Below, piece after piece: positions 17,377-26,883 of a stretch of 64,000 nucleotides of DNA. The notes beneath the pieces were generated by a model that saw only the letters and a program-made list of their open reading frames with translations, searched no databases and had not been told where the DNA came from. Both the position numbers and the translations under genes were made by a program. Source of the stretch: Pseudomonadota bacterium (lineage in GTDB: Bacteria > Pseudomonadota > Gammaproteobacteria > Burkholderiales > Burkholderiaceae_C); NCBI GenBank assembly GCA_021846965.1, contig JAJZWA010000008.1:18995-82994 (forward strand), written 5' to 3'. Numbering within the stretch: the stretch's first letter is position 1; each line of letters opens with the position of its first letter.

Positions 17377-18129
17377 ATGACGGCGCGCAAGCCCTCGCTG
17401 TTCGACCTGCGTGCCGGCGCCGTCGAGGCCCTGCAGCTCAGCCCGCGCAGCGCCGACATGGATGCGCTGCTCGAGGCGCTGGACCAGCACCTGGGCGCCT
17501 CGCCCGACTTTTTCCGCGGCGAAGCGCTGGTCATCGACCTGCGCCGCCTGCCGCAGGGCCAGGCCCTGGACGTGGACGCGCTGGCCGACTGGCTGGCCGG
17601 GCGCGGGCTGCGCCCGCTGGGCCTGCTGGCAGGCGCCGAGCCGGCCCCGAACACCCGCCTTCCCCTGCTGCATGGCCAGGAGCGCCGCACGCCCGAGACC
17701 GCGCCCCCGGAGAGCGGCTCCACCCAGGACGCCCCCCCCGCCCAGGCAAGTGCCGGCGCGCAGGCAAGCACCGGGCCGGCCGCGCCCTCGGGCGGCTCGA
17801 CCCTGCTGGTCGAGCGCCCGCTGCGCTCGGGCCAGCGCGTGTACTCGGCGGGCGACGTCATCGTGCTCGACGCGGTCAGCCACGGCGCCGAAATCATCGC
17901 CGGGGGCAATATCCACGTCTACGCGGCGCTGCGCGGGCGCGCACTGGCCGGCGCCCATGGCGACGCCAGCGCGCGCATCTTCTGCAGCTGCCTGGAGCCC
18001 GAACTGGTGGCCATCGCCGGCGTGTATCGCACCGCCGAGCAGCCGCTTGCGCCGGACATCGCCGGCAAGAGCGCGCAGGTGCTGCTTGACGGAGAAACAC
18101 TTCGCTTCGAGCCGCTGCGCGGACGCTGA
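17377..18129 (+). CDS. minC: Septum site-determining protein MinC
   Basis: The 250-residue protein has a MinC N-terminal domain (about residues 8-95), a low-complexity Ala/Pro linker (about 100-145) and the C-terminal beta-helix domain with RSGQRVYSAGDVIVLDAVSHGAEIIAGGNIHVYAALRGRALAGAHGD-type turns (about 150-245). It inhibits FtsZ polymerisation at the poles when recruited by MinD. It is the first gene of minCDE, 65 bases before minD. I chose the ATG at 17377; the open frame upstream looks non-coding. Confidence 0.95.
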   Translation: MTARKPSLFDLRAGAVEALQLSPRSADMDALLEALDQHLGASPDFFRGEALVIDLRRLPQGQALDVDALADWLAGRGLRPLGLLAGAEPAPNTRLPLLHGQERRTPETAPPESGSTQDAPPAQASAGAQASTGPAAPSGGSTLLVERPLRSGQRVYSAGDVIVLDAVSHGAEIIAGGNIHVYAALRGRALAGAHGDASARIFCSCLEPELVAIAGVYRTAEQPLAPDIAGKSAQVLLDGETLRFEPLRGR

Positions 18130-18194
18130 GCCTCGCGCGACCTGCCCCATCCCTTCCTTCCCCAGCAGCCTCCTCCCATTCGCATTTCGTCACC

Positions 18195-19007
18195 ATGGCA
18201 AAAATCATCGTCGTCACCTCGGGCAAAGGCGGAGTCGGCAAGACCACCACCAGCGCGGCCTTCGCCTCGGGCCTTGCGCTTCGCGGCCACAAGACCGCGG
18301 TCATCGATTTCGACGTCGGCCTTCGCAACCTGGACCTGATCATGGGTTGCGAACGACGCGTGGTGTACGACTTCATCAACGTGATCCAGGGCGAGGCCAA
18401 TCTGAACCAGGCGCTGATCAAGGACAAGCTCTGCGACCAGCTCTACGTGCTGCCCGCGTCGCAGACGCGGGACAAGGACGCGCTCACCAAGGAAGGCGTG
18501 CAGAAGGTGCTGGAGGACCTGGACGCGATGGGTTTCACCTACATCGTCTGCGACAGCCCCGCGGGCATCGAGAGCGGCGCGCTGCTGGCCATGCATTTCG
18601 CCGACGAGGCGCTGATCGTCACCAACCCCGAGGTGTCGTCGGTGCGTGACTCGGATCGCATCCTGGGCATCCTGGGCTCGAAGACCCGCCGCGCCATCGA
18701 GGGAGGCGAGCCGATCCGGGAACACCTGCTGATCACCCGCTACAACCCCAGGCGCGTGGCCGATGGCGAGATGCTCTCCATCGACGACATCCAGGAGATC
18801 CTCCGGCTCAAGCTCATCGGCGTCGTGCCCGAGAGCGAGGCCGTGCTGCAGGCCTCGAACCAGGGTACGCCGGCCATCCACCTGGAAGGCTCGGACGTGG
18901 CCGGCGCCTACCAGGACGTGATCGCGCGCTTCCTCGGCGAGGAGCGCCCGCTGCGCTTCACCGAGTACCAGAAGCCCGGCCTGTTCAAGCGCCTGTTCGG
19001 CCGTTGA
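18195..19007 (+). CDS. minD: Septum site-determining ATPase MinD
   Basis: The 270-residue ParA/MinD ATPase has the deviant Walker [13 protein letters not shown] at residues 9-20, [15 protein letters not shown], and a C-terminal amphipathic membrane-targeting helix ([11 protein letters not shown]). It cycles on and off the membrane with ATP, carrying MinC, and is stimulated by MinE. It lies between minC and minE; minE begins 14 bases after its stop. Confidence 0.97.
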   Translation: MAKIIVVTSGKGGVGKTTTSAAFASGLALRGHKTAVIDFDVGLRNLDLIMGCERRVVYDFINVIQGEANLNQALIKDKLCDQLYVLPASQTRDKDALTKEGVQKVLEDLDAMGFTYIVCDSPAGIESGALLAMHFADEALIVTNPEVSSVRDSDRILGILGSKTRRAIEGGEPIREHLLITRYNPRRVADGEMLSIDDIQEILRLKLIGVVPESEAVLQASNQGTPAIHLEGSDVAGAYQDVIARFLGEERPLRFTEYQKPGLFKRLFGR

Positions 19008-19021
19008 GCAGGAGAATGCCG

Positions 19022-19273
19022 ATGTCCATCCTTTCCTTCCTGCTGGGCGAGAAGAAGAAGACCGCGAGCATCGCCAAGGAGCGTCTGCAGATCATCCTCG
19101 CGCACGAGCGCGCCTCCGGCGCCCCCGCGGACTACCTGCCGGCCCTGCAACGCGACCTCATGGAAGTGATCTCGCGCTACGTGCGCATCGATCCGAACGA
19201 CATCCAGGTCAAGCTCGAACGCCACGAGTCGCTGGAGGTGCTGGAGGTGAAGATCGAGATCCAGCAGTCCTGA
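19022..19273 (+). CDS. minE: Cell division topological specificity factor MinE
   Basis: The 83-residue protein has the MinE order: N-terminal amphipathic [20 protein letters not shown], the anti-MinCD segment [13 protein letters not shown], and a C-terminal dimerisation domain ending VKIEIQQS. I chose the ATG at 19022 because AGGAGA stands eight bases before it. It stimulates MinD ATPase and drives pole-to-pole oscillation. It ends convergently to rmlD. Confidence 0.96.
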   Translation: MSILSFLLGEKKKTASIAKERLQIILAHERASGAPADYLPALQRDLMEVISRYVRIDPNDIQVKLERHESLEVLEVKIEIQQS

Positions 19274-19288
19274 GCGCCTCCGTCCCGC

Positions 19289-19340
19289 GCGCCCTCAGCC
19301 CCGGGCGCCCTCAGCCCCGGGCGCCCTCAGCCCCGGGCGC
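19289..19340. repeat. Three tandem 16-bp repeats at the minE/rmlD junction
   Basis: GCGCCCTCAGCCCCGG is repeated three times without change (19289-19304, 19305-19320, 19321-19336), followed by GCGC. The third copy overlaps the end of rmlD and provides its TGA stop (19327-19329). Each unit plus the next four to six bases can fold as GCGCCC/GGGCGC, so the array may also act as a terminator between the convergent genes. Confidence 0.85.
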
Positions 19341-20277
19341 GGTCGTCGGCGCCGAATCCGTAGGCTTCGTCGAGCATGCGCTCGACCTGTGGCTGCCAGG
19401 CAGGCAGCCACACTCCCAGCCACTGGCGCAGGGCCTCGCAGTCCAGGCGGGAATTGGCCGGCCGTGGAGCAGCCGCCGGATAGTCCGCGCTGGTGATGGG
19501 CTGCACCTGCGCGGCATCGCAACGCAGGTGCATGCCGCGCTGCGCGACGTGGCTGAGCACGTGGCAGGCGTAGCCGTGCCAGCTCGTGCAGCCGCTGCTG
19601 CTCAGGTGGTACAGGCCCGTGTTGGCGCGTGCCAGTTCGGGTTCGCGCATCAGGCGGTGCAGCGCCAGCGCGCTGAGGTCGGCGATCAGTTCCGCGGAGG
19701 TCGGCGCGCCCACCTGGTCGGCCACCACACGCAGGCTTTCGCGCTCGCAGCCCAGGCGCACCATGGTCTTCGCGAAATTGCTGCCACGCGCTGCGAACAC
19801 CCAGGACGTGCGCAGGATCAGATGCCTGCAGGCACTGGCGCGGATCGCCTGCTCGCCCGCGAGCTTGCTGCGCCCGTACACGCTCAGCGGATGCGGGGCA
19901 TCGTCCTCGCGCCATGGGCGCGTGCCGCTTCCATCGAACACGTAGTCGGTCGAATAGTGCAGCAGCCAGGCTCCGCTGGCCGCGGCGTAGTCGGCCAGCA
20001 GCGCGGGGCCCCCGGCGTTCACGCGGTGGGCGAGCTCGGGCTCGGCTTGCGCCCGGTCCACCGCCGTGTAGGCGGCGGCGTTGACCACCACGCCGGGACG
20101 CAGGCGATCCAGCAGGGCGCGCAGGGCTTGCGCATCGCCGAGATCGGCCTGCGCCCGCGCCATGGGCAGCAGTTCCCCCAGGGGCAGCAAGGCGCGTCGC
20201 AACTCCCAGCCCAGCTGTCCGTCGGCGCCCAGCAGCAGGATGCGCGGGCCCCGGGTCCCGGAGGTGGGCGCGCTCAC
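19327..20277 (-). CDS. rmlD: dTDP-4-dehydrorhamnose reductase RmlD
   Basis: The 316-residue short-chain reductase opens with the nucleotide-binding LLLGADGQLGWELRRAL and has YSTDYVFDG and the catalytic YGRSKLAGE (Tyr-x3-Lys). It makes dTDP-L-rhamnose with NAD(P)H for surface polysaccharide. The start is a GTG at 20277 overlapping the rmlB stop (GTGA). Only rmlB and rmlD are present; rmlA and rmlC are not next to them. The C-terminal codons lie in the 16-bp tandem repeat, so the last residues and stop may vary between strains. Confidence 0.92.
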   Translation of the reverse strand: MSAPTSGTRGPRILLLGADGQLGWELRRALLPLGELLPMARAQADLGDAQALRALLDRLRPGVVVNAAAYTAVDRAQAEPELAHRVNAGGPALLADYAAASGAWLLHYSTDYVFDGSGTRPWREDDAPHPLSVYGRSKLAGEQAIRASACRHLILRTSWVFAARGSNFAKTMVRLGCERESLRVVADQVGAPTSAELIADLSALALHRLMREPELARANTGLYHLSSSGCTSWHGYACHVLSHVAQRGMHLRCDAAQVQPITSADYPAAAPRPANSRLDCEALRQWLGVWLPAWQPQVERMLDEAYGFGADDRARG

Positions 20278-21320
20278 CGCAGGCTCGCTTCGCGGTAGCT
20301 TCCGCTGAGCACATGCTCCACCCAGGCCTGGTGCTCCAGGTACCAGCGCACGGTGAGCTCCAGTCCGGTGGCGAAGTCCACCTGCGGCGTCCAGCCCAGT
20401 TCGCGCTGCAGCCTCGAGCCGTCGATGGCGTAGCGCCGGTCGTGCCCGGGGCGATCGGCCACGAAGCTGATCTGCCGGGCGTAGCCGAGACCGTCGGCGC
20501 GAGGCCGCAAGGTGTCCAGCAAGGCGCACAGCTGGCGCACCAGATCGATGTTGCGCACCTCGTTGCGCCCGCCCACGTTGTAGCTGCGTCCCACCTCGCC
20601 GTGCGCCAGCACCAGCTCGATGGCACGGCAGTGGTCCTCCACGTAGAGCCAGTCGCGCACGTTGGCCCCGTCGCCGTACACGGGAAGGGCCCGGCCCGCC
20701 AGCGCATGGTGGATCATCAGGGGAATGAGCTTCTCCGGGAACTGGTAGGGCCCGTAGTTGTTCGAACAGTTGGTGGTGAGCACCGGCAGCCCGTAGGTAT
20801 GGTGCCAGGCCCGCACCAGGTGGTCGCTGGCCGCCTTGCTGGCGGCGTAGGGGCTGTTGGGAGCGTAGGCCGTGGTTTCCTGGAAGGGTGGGTCCTGCGG
20901 CCCCAGCGAGCCGTAGACCTCGTCGGTCGACACGTGCAGGAAGCGAAAGCCGGCTGCCTGCGGGCCTTGCAGGCCCGCGTGGTAGGCACGCGCGGCCTCC
21001 AGCAGCTCGAAAGTGCCCTGGATATTGGTACGAATGAATGCGCCGGGACCGTCGATGGATCGGTCCACATGACTTTCCGCGGCGAAATGCACCAGCGCGC
21101 GCGGCCGATGCCTGTGCAACAAATCCCGCACCGAGGCACCATCGCAGATGTCCACGCGCTCGAAGCCCAGGCGCGCGTCGCCGCGCAGATCGGCCAGGCT
21201 TTCCAGATTGCCGGCATAGGTCAGCGCATCCAGCACCAGCAGCGGCTCATCGTGGCGACGAAGCCAGGAATGCACGAAATTGGCGCCGATGAATCCGGCG
21301 CCTCCGGTCACGAAGATCAT
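20274..21320 (-). CDS. rmlB: dTDP-glucose 4,6-dehydratase RmlB
   Basis: The 348-residue extended SDR protein opens MIFVTGGAGFIGANFVHSWL (Rossmann glycine motif), has HFAAESHVDRSI, the active-site STDEVYG and the catalytic YAASKAASDH, and ends in the usual RGWRE-like region. It converts dTDP-glucose to dTDP-4-keto-6-deoxyglucose, the second step to dTDP-rhamnose. I chose the ATG at 21320, where the conserved sequence begins; the long open frame upstream is antisense to pgi and not coding. It is co-transcribed with rmlD through a 4-base overlap. Confidence 0.95.
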   Translation of the reverse strand: MIFVTGGAGFIGANFVHSWLRRHDEPLLVLDALTYAGNLESLADLRGDARLGFERVDICDGASVRDLLHRHRPRALVHFAAESHVDRSIDGPGAFIRTNIQGTFELLEAARAYHAGLQGPQAAGFRFLHVSTDEVYGSLGPQDPPFQETTAYAPNSPYAASKAASDHLVRAWHHTYGLPVLTTNCSNNYGPYQFPEKLIPLMIHHALAGRALPVYGDGANVRDWLYVEDHCRAIELVLAHGEVGRSYNVGGRNEVRNIDLVRQLCALLDTLRPRADGLGYARQISFVADRPGHDRRYAIDGSRLQRELGWTPQVDFATGLELTVRWYLEHQAWVEHVLSGSYREASLR

Positions 21321-21528
21321 GGGTGGGCGGTCTCGGCGAACTGCGGCGGCTTGCCGCGCCAGGCATTCTAGGAGCGGGGCCGGGGATGTCCGCCGGAAAA
21401 CCCCGCGGACCCGGTAGAATCCCCAGGTTTGGCGCGGGGGATACCACGCACGCCACCGGGGGTGCACGCTGGCCGCCGGTCCCACCCGCCCTCCCGAACC
21501 CGCCCGGCGCGCCGGGCCGACGCCCGAC

Positions 21529-23037
21529 ATGCCCGCAAGCACCTCCATCGACACCTCGGGGCTGCGCCTGGAGTTCACGCGCCACGGCGCCCAGGCCCTT
21601 GCCACGGCTCGCACCACCCTGGCCACGCTGCCGCAGCACCCGGGCGAACTGGTCTCCAGCAGCGTGCTCAACGGCAGCGAAGGCCGTCCGGCCTGGCACA
21701 TGCTGTCCCGCCTGGGCGCGCAGGGCCGCGACGCCCAGGCCGCTGCGGCCGCGGCCTTCCTGCAGGCGGAACACGAGCGCATGGTCGATTGGGCCGAGAA
21801 GCTGATCGGCTCGTCTGAACAGCCGCTGGACATCATCCACCTGGGCGCTGGAGGCTCCGAGACGCCGATGCTGGCGCTGCACACCGCGCTGGCCGTGTTG
21901 CAGCAGCCACGATGCCGCGTGCACTGGGTGGCCAACCTCGACGGCTCGACCCTGGAGGCCGCGCTGCAGGCCAGCGACCCCAGCCGCACCTGGGTGCTGG
22001 TCAACAGCAAGTCCTTCCGCACCCAGGAGGTCATGCGCAACGCGGAATCCGTGGTGCAGTGGCTGCAGTCCCACCTGGGCGCGGAGCAGGCACGCAGCCG
22101 GCTGGTCGCGCTGACGGCCAACGGCGAGGCAGCCTGCCAGCGCTTCGGCATGCCCATGACCCAGGTGTTCCGTTCGCTGCCCGAGATCGGCGGGCGCTTC
22201 TCCCTATGGAGCGCCCATGGCATGGCCCTGCTGCTGGCCTTCGGGGCCGAAGCGGTGGCCGAACTGCATGCCGGCGCGCTGGAGATGGACCGCCATTTCC
22301 TCGAGACTCCGCTGGTCTCCAGCGCCCCGGGCCTGCTGGCCGGCCTGTCGCATGCCTACCGCGTGCGTTTCGGCCTGCCGCTGCTGTCCATCGGGCTGTA
22401 CGGCGATGCCTTCGCCCACATGCCGCTGTACCTGCAGCAGTTGCTCATGGAGTCCCTGGGCAAGTCCACCTCGGCCGACGGGCTGCAGCCGGTGGCGGTC
22501 AGCGGACCGGCGGTGATCAGCGGCGTGGGCACGCCGGTGCAGCACACCTACTTCCAGCTGCTGCACCAGGCGGCGGTGCCCGTGTTCCACGAGATCGTCG
22601 CCGTGGCCAGGCCCTGGCACGCGCGCCACGCCGAACACCTGGCGCTGCTGTCCAATGCCCTGGGCCAGGCCGATGCGCTGTGGAACGGCAAGGATGCCTC
22701 GAGCTGGCAGCGCGAATTGATGCAACAGGGAATGCCGGCGGCCGCGGCGCTGCGCGCGGCCCACCACCGCGCCTGTCCGGGCGGACGCCCGTCGACCTTC
22801 ATCTGGATCCACGAGCTGAGGCCGCATCAGCTGGGGGCCTTGCTCGCGCTGTACGAACACCGCACCGTGGTCGAGGGCTGGCTGTACGGCATCAACCCCT
22901 TCGACCAGTGGGGCGTGGAACTCGGCAAGACCCTGGCCACGCGCATCGAACAGGCCCTGCTGACCCGCGACGCCCGGGGCCTGAGCGACGAGACCACCGC
23001 TTCCATCGACTACCTTCGCCAACAACTCGCCTCATGA
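21529..23037 (+). CDS. pgi: Glucose-6-phosphate isomerase
   Basis: The 502-residue cytoplasmic enzyme interconverts glucose 6-phosphate and fructose 6-phosphate. The PGI signatures are visible as [15 protein letters not shown] (about residues 223-237; most homologues have Ile/Val rather than His before the Gly) and [16 protein letters not shown] near the C-terminus, with SKSFRTQEV in the phosphate-binding region. It is slightly short compared with the 550-residue E. coli type, as in other betaproteobacteria. Its TGA overlaps the lysS ATG by four bases (ATGA). Confidence 0.94.
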   Translation: MPASTSIDTSGLRLEFTRHGAQALATARTTLATLPQHPGELVSSSVLNGSEGRPAWHMLSRLGAQGRDAQAAAAAAFLQAEHERMVDWAEKLIGSSEQPLDIIHLGAGGSETPMLALHTALAVLQQPRCRVHWVANLDGSTLEAALQASDPSRTWVLVNSKSFRTQEVMRNAESVVQWLQSHLGAEQARSRLVALTANGEAACQRFGMPMTQVFRSLPEIGGRFSLWSAHGMALLLAFGAEAVAELHAGALEMDRHFLETPLVSSAPGLLAGLSHAYRVRFGLPLLSIGLYGDAFAHMPLYLQQLLMESLGKSTSADGLQPVAVSGPAVISGVGTPVQHTYFQLLHQAAVPVFHEIVAVARPWHARHAEHLALLSNALGQADALWNGKDASSWQRELMQQGMPAAAALRAAHHRACPGGRPSTFIWIHELRPHQLGALLALYEHRTVVEGWLYGINPFDQWGVELGKTLATRIEQALLTRDARGLSDETTASIDYLRQQLAS

Positions 23038-24563
23038 ACAAGCCATCCGCCGAAGCGCCCGACGCGAGCGCGCCCAGCAGCCCTGCGAACGCCTCGGCCC
23101 TGCTGGGCGAACGCCGCGCCAAGCTGGCCGCGCTGCGCGCCCAGGGCAGCGCCTACCCCAACGACTTCAAGCCCGACGCGCGCGCGGCCTCGCTGCATGC
23201 CGACTACGATCCGGTCCCCGCGGATGAACTGCCGGCGCTGGCGCGCCAGGTCGCGGTGGCCGGGCGTCTGATGCTCAAGCGCGTGATGGGCAAGGCCAGT
23301 TTCGGCACCTTGCAGGACGCCAGCGGACGCATCCAGATCTACGTCACCAACGACCACACCGGCGAGGCCGGCCACGGCGCCTTCAAGCACTTCGACCTCG
23401 GCGACATCGTGGCCTGCCGGGGCACCCTGTTCAAGACCCGCAGCGGCGAGCTGACCGTGCAGGCCACCGAACTGCGCCTGCTGGCCAAGAACCTGCACCC
23501 CCTGCCCGACAAGTTCCACGGCCTGGAAGACGTGGAGACGCGTTACCGCCAGCGCTACGTGGACCTGCTGGTCACCCCTGAGTCGCGCCAGCGCTTCGTG
23601 GACCGCGGTCGCATCGTCTCCGCGCTGCGTCTGGAAATGGAACAGGCCGGCTTCGTCGAGGTGGAAACCCCGATGCTGCACCCCATTCCAGGCGGCGCCA
23701 ACGCCAAGCCCTTCATCACCCACCACAATGCGCTGGACCAGGAGATGTTCCTGCGCATCGCCCCCGAGCTGTACCTCAAGCGCCTGGTGGTCGGCGGCTT
23801 CGAGCGGGTGTTCGAGATCAACCGCAACTTCCGCAACGAAGGCATCTCGGTACGCCACAATCCCGAGTTCACGATGATGGAGTTCTATTGCGCCTACTGG
23901 AACCACCAGGACGTGATGGACTACACCGAAGGCCTGCTGCGCCAGGCCGCGATCCGCGCCCGGGGGGCGGCGCGCTTCCAGTACCAGGGGCGCGAGATCG
24001 ATTTCGAGAACGGCTTCGCGCGCCTGAGCGTGCGCGAATCGGTCGCGCTGCATGCCGGGCTGGACGCGCAGGCGCTGGACGACCCGCGGGCCCTGCGTGA
24101 GGTGCTGCAGCGCGCCGGCGAACCCGCCCCCGCCCACTGGGGTGTGCCGGAACTGCAGTTCGGGGTGTTCGAGGCCGTGGTCGAGGAAAAGCTCTGGCAG
24201 CCCACCTTCATCGTCGACTACCCGGTGGAGGTCTCGCCGCTGGCGCGCGCCAGCGACTCCGATCCGGGCGTCGCCGAGCGCTTCGAGCTGTTCATCGCCG
24301 GACGCGAGATCGCCAACGGTTTCTCCGAGCTCAACGACCCGGAAGACCAGGCGGCCCGCTTTGCCGCGCAGGTGGCGAACAAGGATGCCGGCGACGAGGA
24401 AGCGATGTACTTCGACGCGGACTACATCCGCGCGCTCGAGGTGGGCATGCCCCCGGCCGGCGGCTGCGGCATCGGCATCGACCGTCTGGTCATGCTGCTG
24501 ACCGACGCCCCCAGCATCCGCGACGTGATCCTGTTCCCGGCGCTGCGCCGCTCGGCCGGATGA
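23034..24563 (+). CDS. lysS: Lysyl-tRNA synthetase, class II
   Basis: The 509-residue enzyme charges tRNA-Lys. It has an N-terminal OB-fold anticodon-binding domain ([23 protein letters not shown], about residues 75-100) and the class II core: [10 protein letters not shown], motif 1 [18 protein letters not shown], motif 2 [30 protein letters not shown] and motif 3 [15 protein letters not shown]. The start at 23034 overlaps the pgi stop, and its own TGA overlaps the next start (ATGATGA), so pgi, lysS and the methyltransferase-fold gene are translationally coupled. Confidence 0.97.
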   Translation: MNKPSAEAPDASAPSSPANASALLGERRAKLAALRAQGSAYPNDFKPDARAASLHADYDPVPADELPALARQVAVAGRLMLKRVMGKASFGTLQDASGRIQIYVTNDHTGEAGHGAFKHFDLGDIVACRGTLFKTRSGELTVQATELRLLAKNLHPLPDKFHGLEDVETRYRQRYVDLLVTPESRQRFVDRGRIVSALRLEMEQAGFVEVETPMLHPIPGGANAKPFITHHNALDQEMFLRIAPELYLKRLVVGGFERVFEINRNFRNEGISVRHNPEFTMMEFYCAYWNHQDVMDYTEGLLRQAAIRARGAARFQYQGREIDFENGFARLSVRESVALHAGLDAQALDDPRALREVLQRAGEPAPAHWGVPELQFGVFEAVVEEKLWQPTFIVDYPVEVSPLARASDSDPGVAERFELFIAGREIANGFSELNDPEDQAARFAAQVANKDAGDEEAMYFDADYIRALEVGMPPAGGCGIGIDRLVMLLTDAPSIRDVILFPALRRSAG

Positions 24564-25321
24564 TGCGACGGCGACGCAGGCCGGACGAGCCCTTCCTGTG
24601 CCAGGAGCGCGGCGAGGTGTCGCTGCACTTCGGCATGTCGGCCTTGCAGAGTCGCATGCGCAGCGCCGAGCCCAACCGCCTGGTTCTCGACTACACCCGG
24701 GCCATGATGGCCTTCGTGCTTCTGCAACCCGAGCCGGAGCACGTGGTGATGATCGGCCTGGGCGGAGGCTCGCTGGCCAAGTACTGCCATGCCCACCTGC
24801 CGCGCTCGCGCTTCACGGCGGTGGAGATCAACCCCGAGGTGATCGCCATGCGCGAGACCTTCGCCGTGCCGCCCGACGACGAGCGCTTCGCCGTGGTGCA
24901 GGCCGACGGGGCGCAGTGGATCCGCGAGCACGAACAATCCTGCGACGTGCTGCTGCTCGACGGCTTCGACTCCGCCGGCCTGCCCGAATCCCTGTCCAGC
25001 CAGGAGTTCTACGACGCCTGCGCGCGTGCGCTGCGCCCCGGCGGATTGCTGGTGTCCAACCTGTGGGCACCGGAGTTCCGGCGCGACGAAGCCATCCGGC
25101 GCATGCGCGCGGCCTTCGATTCCGGCGTGGCCGCGATGAGCGCCGAGCAAGGTGAGAACACGATTGCCTTCGCGCGTCGCGCGACGGGCTGGCCCTCGCA
25201 GGAACGACTGTTCCAGCGCGCCCATGAGCTCGAGGAGGGGCACGCGCTGGACCTGCAGGCCGCGGCGCGCCGCCTGGCCATGGCCCTGGCCGGCGCACCG
25301 GTCGACACGGATTCTTGCTGA
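24560..25321 (+). CDS. Spermidine synthase-like (SAM-dependent methyltransferase fold) protein
   Basis: The 253-residue protein has the Rossmann core of the polyamine synthase family: [20 protein letters not shown] (about 62-81), [19 protein letters not shown] with the acidic residue for the nucleoside, and [30 protein letters not shown]. The family includes true spermidine synthases and many members of unknown substrate. The protein is short and lacks the N-terminal beta domain of classical SpeE. It overlaps the lysS stop by four bases. I would not assign a polyamine product without biochemical data. Confidence 0.8.
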   Translation: MMRRRRRPDEPFLCQERGEVSLHFGMSALQSRMRSAEPNRLVLDYTRAMMAFVLLQPEPEHVVMIGLGGGSLAKYCHAHLPRSRFTAVEINPEVIAMRETFAVPPDDERFAVVQADGAQWIREHEQSCDVLLLDGFDSAGLPESLSSQEFYDACARALRPGGLLVSNLWAPEFRRDEAIRRMRAAFDSGVAAMSAEQGENTIAFARRATGWPSQERLFQRAHELEEGHALDLQAAARRLAMALAGAPVDTDSC

Positions 25322-25431
25322 AACCCCTGGTTTCTTGCGGGATAGGCCTGCACGCACGGACTTCGTCGCGCTACAGTGCCACCAGGCCCGGCAGCGCGAA
25401 CGCCGGGGCCGGGCCCTTCCGGACCTTCCCG

Positions 25432-25911
25432 ATGAGCACCCTGTTGCATGTAGTCTTCTGGCGCCACGCCGACGCGGAGGAGTCCGCCCCCGCCGGCGAC
25501 GACCTGCGCCGCGCGCTGACCCGCGAGGGCCGGCGGGACGCCAGCGCGATGGCCGCGTGGATCAAGGCCCATGTGCCCAAGCCGTGGACCGTGTGCTGCA
25601 GCCCCGCGCTGCGCAGCCGGCAGACCGCGCTGGCGCTGGCGGATTACCCGGTCGAACGCGCGGAGCTGGCACCCGATCGCGGCGTCGAGGACATCCTGGA
25701 GGTGGTCGAATCCTGCCGCGAGGACGGCCATGCGCTGGTGCTGTGCGGGCACCAGCCCGCGCTGGGCAGCGCGGCGCTGCGCTGGCTGTGCGAGGCGCAA
25801 GCCCCCTTCACCCTGCGCAAGGGCGGGCTCATGTGGGTATGCGAACGCGAGCGCGCCGGCCAGCCTGCCCGCGTGCTGCGAGCCTGCGTCAGCCCCGACC
25901 TCATCGACTGA
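25432..25911 (+). CDS. sixA: Phosphohistidine phosphatase SixA family
   Basis: The 159-residue histidine-phosphatase-superfamily protein has the catalytic RHADAE motif (His at about residue 12), the SPALRSRQTA segment and the second histidine in LVLCGHQPALG. SixA removes phosphate from phosphohistidine of phosphotransfer proteins such as ArcB or PTS-Ntr NPr. I chose the ATG at 25432 (MSTLLHVVFW), where conservation begins. It lies just upstream of the Pho-box region of the OlsB-like gene. Downstream of its stop the decamer-like GAGCACGACT is repeated three times (25911-25942). Confidence 0.85.
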   Translation: MSTLLHVVFWRHADAEESAPAGDDLRRALTREGRRDASAMAAWIKAHVPKPWTVCCSPALRSRQTALALADYPVERAELAPDRGVEDILEVVESCREDGHALVLCGHQPALGSAALRWLCEAQAPFTLRKGGLMWVCERERAGQPARVLRACVSPDLID

Positions 25912-25981
25912 GCACGACCGAGCACGACTGAGCACGACTGAGCCGCCCGCGCCCGGTGCGCGCGCCCTGCCCTCGTGGCGA

Positions 25982-26010
25982 TTGTCATCGTGGCGTCACC
26001 GTTCGGTCAC
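25982..26010 (+). promoter_or_regulatory. Candidate PhoB-binding Pho box (three units) upstream of olsB-like gene
   Basis: TTGTCAT (25982-25988), GCGTCAC (25993-25999) and CGGTCAC (26004-26010) are three 7-base units separated by exactly four bases each, the 11-base period of Pho boxes (consensus CTGTCAT N4 CTGTCAY). A TATCGT hexamer at 26032-26037 could be the -10. The phosphate genes lie just downstream in the window. Confidence 0.6.
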
Positions 26011-26066
26011 GGGATCGACATGTGGCTCTCGTATCGTGTTGCAACATCTGACACGAGGAGCATGGC

Positions 26067-26849
26067 ATGTTCGATCACGACCCCGCGGATAGCTCCCGCC
26101 AGGGCCGGCTGTTGACCGGCGCGGCCAGCGCGCGCGGCAAGCTGCGCATCTCCTGGGCGCGCCACGCGGACGAGGTGCGGGAAGCCCAGCGGCTGCGCTG
26201 GAAGATCTTCGTCGAGGAACTGGGCGCCCGGGCGAGCAGTCCCGAGCCGGGCTACGACATCGACATCTTCGACCCCTATTGCGATCACCTGCTGGCGCGC
26301 GACGACGACGATCGGCTGGTGGGCACCTACCGCGTGCTGCCTCCGCACCAGGCCAAGCGCATCGGCGGGCTGTACTCGGAAACCGAGTTCGACCTCACGC
26401 GGCTGTTGCACCTGCGTGCGCGCCTGCTCGAGCTCGGTCGCGCCTGCGTGCACCGGGACCATCGCAGCGGCGGCGTGATCCTGGCCCTGTGGGCGGGACT
26501 GGCCGATTACATGCGACGCCACGACCTGCAGGCCATGATCGGCTGCTCCAGCGTGTCCATGCGCGACGGCGGGCACTACGCCGCCAGCCTGTGGGCGCGC
26601 CTGCGCCTCAGCCATCTGGCGCCGGCCGAAGACCAGGTGCAGCCGCGCCTCGCGCTGCCGGTGGACAACCTGCGCCAGGACCTGCCCACCGAGCCCCCCG
26701 CGCTGCTCAAGGGCTACCTGCGCGTGGGCGCGCGGGTCTGCGGGGCCCCTGCCTGGGATCCGGACTTCAACACCGCGGACTTCCCGCTGCTCATGCGCCT
26801 GGACGCGGTGCAGCAGCGCTACGCGCGGCATTTCCTCGGCAGCGCCTGA
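26067..26849 (+). CDS. olsB: OlsB-like GNAT acyltransferase (ornithine lipid first step candidate)
   Basis: The 260-residue protein resembles the OlsB/hemolysin-type GNAT family: REAQRLRWKIFVEELGA, DHLLARDDDDRLVGTYRVLPP, LLELGRACVHRDHRSGGVILALW and a C-terminal KGYLRVGARVCGAPAWDPDFNTADFPLLM. OlsB transfers a 3-hydroxyacyl group from acyl carrier protein to ornithine, the first step to phosphorus-free ornithine lipids made under phosphate starvation. The Pho-box-like triplet upstream and the neighbouring pho/pst genes support this reading. No olsA-like acyltransferase follows in the window. The ATG at 26067 is preceded by ACGAGGAG. Confidence 0.72.
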   Translation: MFDHDPADSSRQGRLLTGAASARGKLRISWARHADEVREAQRLRWKIFVEELGARASSPEPGYDIDIFDPYCDHLLARDDDDRLVGTYRVLPPHQAKRIGGLYSETEFDLTRLLHLRARLLELGRACVHRDHRSGGVILALWAGLADYMRRHDLQAMIGCSSVSMRDGGHYAASLWARLRLSHLAPAEDQVQPRLALPVDNLRQDLPTEPPALLKGYLRVGARVCGAPAWDPDFNTADFPLLMRLDAVQQRYARHFLGSA

Positions 26850-26883
26850 GCGCGTCCCGGGGGCGTCCCGGGGGGCCGTCGCC

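Noticed and set aside
19289..19340. CRISPR-like repeat
   Set aside because: The three units are directly adjacent with no spacers and are only 16 bp.
25911..25942. Short GAGCACGACT-type repeats after sixA as a regulatory array
   Set aside because: They are three imperfect direct copies of about 10 bases starting at the stop codon, without symmetry or conserved spacing; probably slippage.
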